From Lingula anatina (lineage: Eukaryota > Brachiopoda > Lingulata > Lingulida > Lingulidae): a stretch of DNA of 64,000 nt. Location: NCBI RefSeq assembly GCF_001039355.2, contig NW_019774936.1:372001-436000 (forward strand). Reading direction: 5' to 3'. The notes under the pieces were generated by a model. That model saw only the letters and a program-made list of their open reading frames with translations. It did no database searches and was not told the DNA's origin. The position numbers and the translations under genes are program-made. Shown piece after piece: positions 36,201-48,247 of the stretch. Positions within the stretch are counted from its first letter, which is position 1. Each line of letters opens with the position of its first letter.

Positions 36201-39200
36201 TGACAAAACAGAAATGAACAGTGGCCCCTTAACATCACATTAGTGTACACCCTGAAAGTGCGCGTGTTTGTCTGCTACCAATAAAAAATGCATCAGGAAC
36301 TAAAATCCACGGTGTCTTGTCAAAATAATTGTTTTTATTTTATATATAAATAAATTTACACTCACATTTACATTCTGCTTTAGTGGTAAAGACCGCGTGC
36401 ACGCGTGTATATGTGTTGTGTTTGTCTGTTCGCCACTGTGGGTGGTTATTTGGTTATTGTTCATGCGTGTACATGAATGTGAGCGTGTTACCTGGTGCCC
36501 CTCGTTTATCGCCGTCGACCCGATTGCCCCCGTGATACCCAGAAATGGAACAAGAATGTCATCAACAGTTGGTGCTTTTTTATTGATGGCCAGATCAACA
36601 AAGTTTTATGTTTGCTGATGATGCAACAATTGCAGAGCAATTAAGTGCAAAAACTTTTTCCCTAAAGCATCTATGTGAGCGCGTTCCTGCTTGAGCAATT
36701 AAAAGTTGTTTTTTTTTCACCAAATATTAAACAGTGGTGACGTTTTCAAAAATTAAGGCTGACTGTAAAATATAAACAGAAATGTTGGGAGGACCCTTAT
36801 TGGTGTACATTAGTGCAGTAAGTAACTATATCAATTTCTCATGTATTGCATTAATATTGTGCTTTATCGCACACATGGTAATGATTTAAACCCTGATGTT
36901 AACGAACTTATAATAATTTCATGTGCATTTTTCTCTGCTACTAACTTTTATCAAGGAATAACAGCACGTCACCACAGAAATTGTATTTTATATATTGATA
37001 AATAACATTAATAATAATCTCATAAAGTGGTCAAGCGCGCGTGCAGGCGTGTGTATGTGTCTGTTTGCCACTGTGAGTGGTTATTTGGTTAGAAAAGTAC
37101 CCATTAGTAAATAATTATTCAGCGTTCTTTTTCTGGGAAAGGCATTTCCACAGCGGATCATTTCTCAAAAACTGAATGTACATGTATATTTGTGTTTTAC
37201 CTGGAGTCCCTCGTTTATCGTCGTTAACTTGCTTACCTGGATAAGAACCTAAAAAGAAACAAATATGCCTTATACAATTGGACTGGTGCTTTTTTGTTGA
37301 TGGCCAGGTCAACATAGCGTCTGGAGAAGTTTTATGGTTGCTGATGATGCAACAATTGCTGCACAATTCAGTGCAAACACTCTTATTTTCATGAACATCT
37401 ATTCGAGCGTGTTACCTCTTTAGCAATTAAAATTTTGTTTTACGACAATTTTTAAGTAGTGAGGGCACGGTGAGCTATTATAAACCCAGACTCTTTTCCC
37501 ATATATATGGGTCAATTTAATATTTTGATCAAGTGTCTATCTGTATGTTTGCGTAAAAACCTTTTAGTCCTCGTTTACTGTCGTCAATCCGCTTGCCTGC
37601 ATAATACTCTGAAACGAAAGAAAACATTTCCTACACAGGTAACTTATAGATAACGATGTCTTCGAACTAAAATACCAACATAAATACGATGATTTAACGT
37701 TTTATATGTTTCTGCGACTGTAAGGAATCGTTTGTCACGTGTGTACATGTATGTGTGCGTGTTACCTTGGTCCCCTAGTTTATCGTCGTTCACCCGCTTG
37801 CCTGAATAAACCCCTGAAATGAAACAAGAATGTTATTTCACAAATTTCAACAGTTGGTGCTTCTTGGTAATTGCCAGACCAACAAAGCGTCTGGAGAGGT
37901 TTTGTTTGCTGATGATTTAACAATTGCTTCACCATATAGATCAAGATCTAAGTATTCTCATTAACAGCTATATGACTGTGTTACCTACATAGCAAGTTTC
38001 GCCACCAAATATTAAACAGTGATGTAGTTTTTAAAAGTTAAGGATAATTTTAACAAAACAGAAATGTACGGAGGCCCCTTAACATCACATTGGTGTACAC
38101 CCAGAAACTGAAAGAACTTGGAATAATTCCATGCGTGTGCTTGTCTGCAACCAATATATTTTTTCAAGACAAAAAATGCATCAGGAACAGAAACCCACGG
38201 TGTCTTGTCAAAATAATTGTTTTTTTATACATAAATAAATTTACACCCACATTTACATTCTGCTTTAGAGGTTAAGACCGCGTGCACGTGTGTATATGTG
38301 TTTGTGTTTGTCTGTTCGCCACTGTGAGTGGTTATTTGGTTATTGTTCATGAGTGTACATGAATGTGAGCGTGTTACCTGGTGCCCCTCGTTTATCGCCG
38401 TCAACCCGATTGCCCCCGTGATACCCAGAAATGCAACAAGAATGTCATCAACAGTTGGTGCATTTTTTTTTATGACCAGATCAACAAAGTTTTATGTTTG
38501 CTGATGATGCAACAATTGCAGAGCAATTAAGTGCAAAAACTTTTTTCCCTAAAGCATCTATGTGAGCGCGTTCCTGCTTGAGCAATTAAAAGTTGTTTTT
38601 TTTTCACCAAATATTAAACAGTGGTGACGTTTTCAAAAATTAAGGCTGACTTTAAAATATAAACAGAAATGTTGGGAAGACCCTTATTGGTGTACATTAG
38701 TGCAGTAAGTAACTATATCAATTTCTCATGTATTGCATTAATATTGTGCTTTATCGCACACATGGTAGGATTTAAACCCTGAGGTGAACGAACTTATAAT
38801 AATTTCATGTGCATGTTTCTCTGCTACTAACTTTTATTAAGGAATAACAGCACGTCACCACAGAAATTGTATTTTACATATTGATAAATAACATTAATAA
38901 TAATCTCATAAAGTGGTCAAGCGCGCGTGCAGGCGTGTGTATGTGTCTGTTTGCCACTGTGAGAGGTTATTTGGTTAGAAAAGTACCCATTAGTAAATAA
39001 TTATTCAGCGTTCTTTTTTCTGGGAAAGGCATTTCCACAGCGGATCATTTCTCAAAAACTGAATGTACATGTATATTTGTGTTTTACCTGGAGTCCCTCG
39101 TTTATCGTCGTTAACTTGCTTACCTGGATAAGAACCTAAAAAGAAACAAATATGCCTTATACAATTGGACTGGTGCTTTTTTGTTGATGGCCAGGTCAAC

Positions 39201-41999
39201 ATAGCGTCTGGAGAAGTTTTATGGTTGCTGATGATGCAACAATTGCTGCACAATTCAGTGCAAAAACTGCTTATTTTCATGAACATCTATTCGAGCGTGT
39301 TACTTCTTAAGCAATTAAAAACTTGTTTTACACCTACTTTTTAAATAGTTAGGGCACGGTGAGCCATTATAAACTCATACTCTTTTCCTATATATCTAAG
39401 TCAATTTAATATTTTGATCAAGTGTCTATCTGTATGTTTGCGTAAAAACCTTTTAGTCCTCGTTTACTGTCGTCAATCCGCTTGCCTGCATAATACTCTG
39501 AAACGAAAGAAAAAATTTCCTACACTGGTGCATTTTTTATAGATAACGATGTCTTCGAACTAAAATACCAACATTAATACGATTTAGCGTTCTATATGTG
39601 TTTGCGACTGTGAACAATCGTTTGCCATGTGTGTACATGTATGTGTGCGTTTTACCTTGGTCCCCTCGCTTATCGTCGTTAACCCGCTTCCCTGAATAGA
39701 CCCCTGAAATGAAACAAGAATGTTATTTCACAAATTTCAACAGTTGGTGCATTTTCGGTGATCGCCAGACCAACAAGAGAGTGGTTTTATGAATTTTTAT
39801 CTGCAAATTGTAATACACGGGTGCATTTTTCTAGATTTCATCGTCTTACAGAAACAAACTAAAAAATGTGACTATATACTCTGAAATGAAACAAGAATTT
39901 TTTTCTGCAAAATTCCATGCACTGGTGCATTTTCATTCTTTTTCTTACACAAACAAACTAGCAAACAAATGATGATTTATCGTTCTTTATGTGTCCTCGG
40001 CTGTAAGCAATCATTTGTCAGGTGTGTACATGTATGTGTGCGTTTTACCTTGGTCCCCTCGTTTATCGTCGTTAACCCGCTTGCCTGAATATACCCCTGA
40101 AAGACATAAGAATGTCATCTGCAAATTTCCTACACTGGTGCATTTTCGTTGAGAGCCAGACCAGCCAAGGATCTGGAGAGATTTTATATTCGCTGATGAT
40201 GCAACACCAGCAATGCAATTCAGTTCAACAACTACTTTTTCTCATAAATATCTATGTGAGCATGTTACCTCCATATCAGTTTGAAGTTTTTGTTGGCCTC
40301 CACATTAGAAAAGTAATTTTATTACAAAAATATGGATGATTCAAAAAAGAAATGTACGGTGACGCTGAGGAGAACGACCTAAAATGGAGAGTCGTCAACT
40401 CCTGAAAAGGAACCGGACTTTTTCATTTTCATATTTTCTTTACTTCCATTATTCTAAATAATTTCCTTACATAAAGCACATCATATGTACAGTACGCTTG
40501 TACCGGTGAAGAATTCATATATTTCCCTTTACCTGCTTAATATTCGCATCGAATAATTGTTTGTGTGTGTATGCTACCACAATTACCTCGTTTATCGTCG
40601 TTAACCCGATAGGCTTCATAACCTGAAATGGAAAAAGAGGCTCTGTCTGTTACAAACACTTCAACAGTGGTTAATTTATTAAAGACTGGTGCTTCTGACT
40701 GCAAATATATACGGTGGGTCTAGAGTAACATTCCTTTTTTCTTTCTTAGTAGTATTTTTTACGTCCATAGTTACCATGGCCTCTTTTCTTCTCATCTACA
40801 CCACTGTATTCATCGTTAACCTCTTCAACTTGATATCCTGAAATCGAACGAGAATAATTCATTTTCACATTTTCTTTCCTTCCATAATCAAGACAATCTC
40901 GCTGAGCTTTATACCGTAAAATTGAACAAGGATAAAATGATTTAGTGTTCTTGTCTGCTACAAATATTTTAAAAGAGGCGGATTTTCACCGATCGGAGCT
41001 TCTTGCTATAGAATTATACGGGGCACCGTAAGCATCTTATAAGATAAATATTTTTCCAAACTGCGGTGCAAATGTTCGGTCTACTACACTTGTCAGCATG
41101 CATACGGTTTCGTTGCACGTGAGCGTGCGTGCGTGTAACCTCTACCATGTTTCTTCTCATTGTCTACGTCACTGTAAGACACCTTCTGAACTTTCTGTCG
41201 AATATGTAAACGCTACGGTAACGGTATTTTCAAGAATTAAGAAAGCTTACGATCTCAACCTCTTAGTTTCTGCTCCTTGGTGCCTTTCCGCTTTTTATAA
41301 CTGTTAATATACCATTTTTGACTAATGTTGCAAACATCTTAACCGCCTTAATATCGACCATTATTACCCTATGGTATATTCACTATTATTACCAATCAAT
41401 TTAACATTTAACTTTAGTGAACATCTGTAAGTGCGAAAGACTGTTATTCATCACGTGTGTACATGTATGTGTGCGTGTTACCTCTGTATCCACGTTTATC
41501 ATCATTAACCCGCTGGGCTCTATATCCTGTAAAAAAACAAAAATCAAGATTTCTGTTAAAAGAAAATGTTTGATCAACTACGCGTGCCACCATGCACAGG
41601 GTACATTGGTGCGTGTTTGTATGTTATATCTACCTTTCACAGCTTAATACCGTAAAATCTAATAAAGGCATGATGACTGAGTCTCCCAGCCAGTTGTTGT
41701 CTCTTCACTTTTTTTCTCGATTATTCTATATGTATCTATACGTTTAAATATTCCGCTTTATAGTGTCAGTGTGTGCATGTGTGTGTGTGTGCGTGTGTGT
41801 GCGTGTGTGTGTGCGTAGTGGCGCCTGGTTATTGATAAAGGGTGTACATGTATGTGTGCGTGTTACCTCCGTGGGGTCGTAGGTTTTGTATCTCCTCGGC
41901 TTCTATGTTGCTGTCTTCCGCGTCAGCCTTACTAACCCAGTAACTTCCTAAAACAGAGATTGGTGTGTGTGTGTGTGTGTGTGTGTATGCATGTGTGTA

Positions 42000-42030
<31 letters not shown>

Positions 42031-42342
42031 CTTATATTGGTCACTTCGTTATTCGCTGATAACACGCTGAACTCCATTCTAAGAAAACGCAGTAGAATAT
42101 ATTTCAATTTATTCTCCGTTGTTTCAACATTTGTCTTAGAAGTGAATGTTTGATGGAGCACGCGAATCAGCATGTATGTGGGTGTAAATGTTTTCTTTCC
42201 ACGTGGGCATGCGTGCATCTTACCTCTTCCTCGTTTCTCCTCGTCTTCTAACCCAATGTCTTCGTCGTTCACCTGGGTGCCTGCATAGGAGGCTGAAACA
42301 CAGATATGTTATTATTATTATTACCTCTGCCATGCAGGTCAC

Positions 42343-42373
<31 letters not shown>

Positions 42374-43187
42374 TCTTTAATTTTTATTTATTTATTTATT
42401 TTATTTTATTTTTCTATTAATTTAATTTATTTATTTACTTATTTATTTATTTTTTGGTTCCGTTAGTCTCTTTATTAATTTGTCTGTCTATTGGCGAAAT
42501 TGTGCAGAAAATTTATGGATGAATTTGATATTCCGCTTTAGTGTAGTGTCAATGAGTGTGTGTGCGTGATATAGCGATTGGTTAATGGTTATTTCAGTAC
42601 ATGACTACGTACTTTTACGACCTGGAGGCCCTTCAGGTAAGTTTCGTTTTTCCTCGTCGTCCACGCCAATGTCTTTGTCGTTAACCTGCGTACCCGCATA
42701 GGAGGCTGAAACAGAGATACCAGTATGAGAGAGAGCGCAGGCCTTAGCCAAGGATTTTACCTCTAAGAAATTACAGGCAATGGACATCGCATGTGCTACA
42801 TGGAAGTACTTTCAAGAGAGATATCAATGTATAAAAACTACAAAACAACATTTCATTCAATTCGGCAAATGATCCAAACTGTATGATCAAACGCATGTGT
42901 CAGCATACATGTGGGTGTATATGTTTGCTGCGCATGTTACCTTTTCCTCGCTTTTCCTCATCATCTACGTCACTGTCATCCGCTCGTCCACGTTTCGCTG
43001 AAAGCGTACAAAAATATAATTATTTCATGTTTTGTCAGCTACCGGAATGTCAACATTTTATTTTCAAGCATAAGACACATGTTACTATGTTTTTAAAATA
43101 TTAGAATTTTGTTTGGCAGAATTTTCACTGTGTGTGTTTGCACTGTTTGAAAACCAAGGCATATTTTCACAATAAAGTTCAATTGAG

Positions 43188-43261
<74 letters not shown>

Positions 43262-44762
43262 GTGTGTTTGATTATCCTAATTTGCTCACTTCTCATCCAC
43301 CTGGTCATAAATCTTCTAAACCTTATCCCCCCAAACCCGGCGAGTGAATAACTTTTATATTTTGTTTACTTCAAAATTCTAACAATACTGAAATCCATGA
43401 TATACAGACACCTGTAATATGACACCCCTCTGCAGGGCTTACTCACCTTAAGTATTCCACCTTAATGAGCGCATTCAGAACGGCGGATCAAATATGGCTC
43501 CCCCTAAAAAGCTTGCCGCTTAATACCCGATTAGACTTAATACTGTATAGATTCCCCGGGATAGTGCAACCAGTTTTCAAGTGGGTCGGCCATTTTTGAT
43601 CCGCGGATCTGTTAGTCCACTGTTCTGAATGCAGTCAATGTCAGTGTGTATATTTGCATGATACATACACATGTATGTGTGCGTGTATATTTGCGTGATA
43701 CAGATATGTGTGCGTGTTACTTCAGTTACCTGGTGTAGCGCTGTTAGCACCTGGGTGTGTCGCACCTGTAATACAACGAGAATTTAATTTAGTATTATCT
43801 CCAATGGCCCGATTTAGAAAAGGGGATCCGGGTTCGAACTGATCCGCCAACTAAATATGGCAGACCACACTTCAAAAGAGATGCCGCTTATTCCTGGTGG
43901 TCTTCCCGCCTCTACACGCGCCATTAAACGGATTAAATCTCAGCTTCAAGCTCACGACGCGCGTGGAGGCTGGTAGACCATCGAGAATCAGCGGCATCTC
44001 TTCTGAAGTGTGGTCGGCCATATTAAGTCGGCGGATCAGTTAGTACACGGATCATTTATTTTGAATGTGGCCAATATTTAGATGAGAAACGAATGTTCTA
44101 TTAAGTACAGATATCAAAATGCGCGCAGGTGTATGTTAGAGCGACACGTGTGCATGCGTACATATTATCTCTACCCGACATACGCTTGTAAACCTTAAAA
44201 CAGTTAACTTCAATAGCGACATAATGACTTGGTTTGCCTGTCCGCTACGATTCGTTTATTATTTTCGATGATTTTGCATACGGCTATCTACTAGTAGGCT
44301 GTTCTGGCATACATCGCTCTGATGAGAGTGTATAATCTCACGCAAAACGTGATTCTACGTGTAAATCAATTTTTTAGATAATTCGTTAATATTAAAGAGA
44401 ATTGACTTCCCTTTGCGGAGGTCTGCTCTCTCTGAGTGTTTCTTTATTATAGTGGTTATTATATAGTATTAACTATTTTGTTTCGTGTAAGTTTTTTCTT
44501 ACCGTTTTCTTTCGTGCCGAATTCCAATTACACTTCACTTTGCTTAACTTTGCATCGTACTGTTATATATGTAAAGGCGTATGTCTGTTTTACTAAAAGC
44601 ATGCATGTGGTGATTGTTTGCGTTGCCAAAAAAATCGCAGTTCACTTTAATTTAGAAATCTCGCTGTAGTCTATTGGGGGTTGAAGTTTTCAAACACGTG
44701 TGCAAGTGCATATATATACATAAATAGGCTGTGTCTGTGTGCGTGCATGCGCGAGAGGGGGC

Positions 44763-44793
<31 letters not shown>

Positions 44794-46122
44794 TGGTTAT
44801 CACGACCTGCTCGTTTTTCCTTACCGTGTTCACCACTCAAAATGTAGGTAACAACCATTGTACGCCCATCAGGAAGGGTTACTGAAACATAAAAAAGAAA
44901 AATTCCACTAACATGCTTAAGCCGACTTTACACTGGACGGCGTCCTTTCTGTGTCCCGTAGTATAGCCACGTTTGAGATTAAAAAAAAATAATGATCTTT
45001 ACATGCCGGCAGCTAGTCGATCATTGAGCATTTATTCTGCAACCAAAGCGATGATTGTGCCTCCTTTCTACGATCACAGCGATGCCAGTTTCATGGTCAC
45101 ACAAAGGACGCAGAAAGGACTCCGTGTAATGTAAGTTTTTTTTTTTTTACAAATCGTTCCTTCCTATGATCAAAGGAGTACATAGGAATGTATGGTCTGT
45201 CCCTGCGGAGGTTCAAAAACCAGGGTTTCGACTGTTAATGGTGGAGAGATAGACAACACAGTACGATGTTCAGGCCCGTAGGGGGGGGGGGATTCGGGGG
45301 GTTCGAAAGAACCGCCCCTTTTGCTGGTAAAAGGTCCATTTTGGGTAAAACTTGATCTAGGTACATGAAATGTTTTGGGGAAAAGGTCCACTTTTTCAAT
45401 AAAAGAACCCCCTTTTTGAAATTGCTGGCTACGGGCCTGAAGTTTAAGTATCGCCACTTGATCGAGGTTAAGTGCGCACTCAATATACTGTTCGTTTCTT
45501 GTGGCACAATAATCTGTCTGGCAATGTCTATCTGATTCGCACCATTCTTTAACAGAACGACAGTACTGTGACATACTGTTTCGCTTAATTCATGACCAGT
45601 AGAAGTGGCACCTTGTTTGCAAAATTTTCAAAATCTGCTGTGCAGGTGTTGCCGAAATGTGGAATGATTGTTTGACAGAAGCATCCTCTGTCATATGCAT
45701 ACCAGGACCAACCCGGAGAGTAGGCCCTACTTCTATGACACCATTACATATTACTTAATGCAGGGATGTTACAGACAATTAAGATAATTGTTTAATTGGA
45801 ACTGACTACACATTTCCCTATCCGCATCTCTTATATAAGAACATTTTTACCTAGACATACCCTTTAAACTAAAATAGTTTATATTAACTGTCAAGTTTGT
45901 AGACATATTTAAGAAGTAAAAATGATGAAAAATGCAGGTTCGCCTAATGTCATACCATGGACGATATTATTGATTCTATTATAGCTATAATTGTTTTTTG
46001 CACCTATCTTGTTAACCATTGATAGCATTCAAAACAGATGATCCGTGGATCAGCGGACAATATATGGCCGACCCACATCAAAGGAAGCCGCTTAAGCCTT
46101 TGATAATAATAATAATAATAAC

Positions 46123-46162
<40 letters not shown>

Positions 46163-48194
46163 TTTATTTATAGTATAAAATCCATATAAAATGTTCAGTA
46201 GACTTTACATGGGGCTCACCGCCTCCGCAAGCGCCAATGACAAATTATATCTCGGCTCCGAGGTTTAATTGCAAGTCCCCTGCAGGGACGGCGTGTGTGG
46301 AGGCGGGGTGTGACAACCCGATATGTCCGACAGGCCAGATATGTCCTACGACCAGAGAACAGGTCAGATATATCCGACAAAAAAGAACCAGATGTGTCCG
46401 ACAGGCCAGATATGTCCGACAAAAAAGAGCCAGATGTTTCCGACAGGCCAGATATGCCCGACATGAAAGAGCCAGTTGGATCTCTCTCTGGTCGTAGGAC
46501 ATATCTGGCCTGTCGGACATATCGGGTTGTCACAAGGGGAGACCATCAGGGGAGCGGCTACCTTTTAACTGGGTCGGCCATATTTGATCCGTGGATCTGC
46601 AAGTCCGGGGACTATCTGTTCCAAATGCAACCATTAAATCCACTTTAACAGTTATGTGAGCGTGTTACCTCTATAGCTTCCCGGCGGGTCGTCCATGACA
46701 CCGGCTTTGCGTTCAATGCCACTGCGTTTGTCGCCAAGTTGTTGGTCGTCCATGACACCGGATTTGCGTTCAATGCCACTGCGTTTGTCGCCAAGCTGTT
46801 GGTCGTCCATGACACCGGATTTGCGATCAATGCCACTGCGCCTGTCGTCAAGATGCTCGACTGAGTACGTCGAAAACACAAAAGGACGGTGCATTAGTAT
46901 GTTATGTTGGAGATAAGACAGGCATATAATATTTATTACTGCTTTGAGTATGAGGCTCTTTCTCAAAACGTCTCAAGTTTTTTTGCCAAGACTAAATTGC
47001 TAATGTCGTATAGCCGACTACAATCAACCTCTAACACGAAATTCATGCGTTAGCACTTCTGTTTACGGTTACTGATTAAAAGCAATTCAAGCGCATAACT
47101 ATACACATACTAAACGCCACTACCCGACTTCTGAACCCCGACTTCGTACTGGATTTTAAAAACCTTAAATTTAATTGGTTAAAAATCAAAGAAGGTTTAC
47201 TGAGGGTTTACGTACTAAATTTGTAAAATCCAAGCAGTTATAATATCTGGTGATAAACTGGCAAATAACCTCTTTTTAATTTAATTTAATTAGAAAAACG
47301 CTAAATTACTTGCCAAGACACTAAAAAAATTGACTAAGCGTCTAACTGACTGACAGGCGAGATAACTGAAAATATATCATTGAAATTAAATAATGTTTTA
47401 GGGCGCATTCCCATAGATTTTAGATCGATCTATCCCCGTGGGGAGTCTCACTAGATTACTGTCAGATAATCCGGCTTAAATCTCCGTCCCGCCTTCTACA
47501 AGCTGTAAGGGGGTAATTAACTTTCGTGCCCGCTCGGCTGAGAGCTATTTAGCGTGAACCCCCAGGGTGTTAGGTCGATCTAGTTGGATCGATCTAACCT
47601 CTGGGAATGGGGTCTAAGTCAGAGGCTTACCTTTTTCTTCCACACCTGCGGTTACGGCAGAGTTACCTGAAATGTAAAAAAATCGTTTTCATTCATAAGT
47701 CTATCTATCTATCTATCTATGTCCATTATTAATCTGTTGTCAGCTTAGCATAAAGTTTTACTGTACGCGTTTGAAAATTTCCCAAAGTCATATTTTCTTC
47801 GCCTAAATTTTCTGCACAACTATTTATCTTTACCCATTCAAACCTCAAAATCTATTTTTAAAACCCTCGAATAAAAGTGCTTGACGTGGAGTTTTCCTTC
47901 TGCATAATAAGTCGTCCTAAATGAATGGGTACACATTTAGAACTGAGTAATTAAATCCGGCTAGAATAAAACAATTAAAATTGCATGACAGGGACGGGCA
48001 ATGATTCGTAAATAGGAGAAAATTGTTGGTTTTTCTTCCTACGAACATTCAATTTGGCTAGTAAATACCGTATAGCGAGTACCTTTTAAGTACTTTAAGG
48101 CTTCTTTGAGAAATGAAACTTTTTGAAATTTTTCTTCTACACTGTTGATGTATCATTAACATACGGACCTGCTTTCTTTCTGTCTCTCGCTCAC

Positions 48195-48247
<53 letters not shown>

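Larger units (their letters stand above)
36140..39830. repeat. Tandem duplication of about 1.85 kb inside copy 4
   Basis: Bases about 36140-37985 and 37986-39830 are near-copies, recognisable by TTTCGCCACCAAATA.TAAACAGTGATGTAG at 36150 and 37988. Each half carries the same exon set: a dead GYHGGNRV exon, GSYPGKQV, EYYAGKRI and GVYSGKRV. Confidence 0.8.

Noticed and set aside
45170-45574. 134-codon minus-strand frame
   Set aside because: It runs through the MITE at 45271-45439 and has no shared motif with the family.
46216-46648. Several overlapping frames on both strands
   Set aside because: Created by the minisatellite in the 46025-46628 element.
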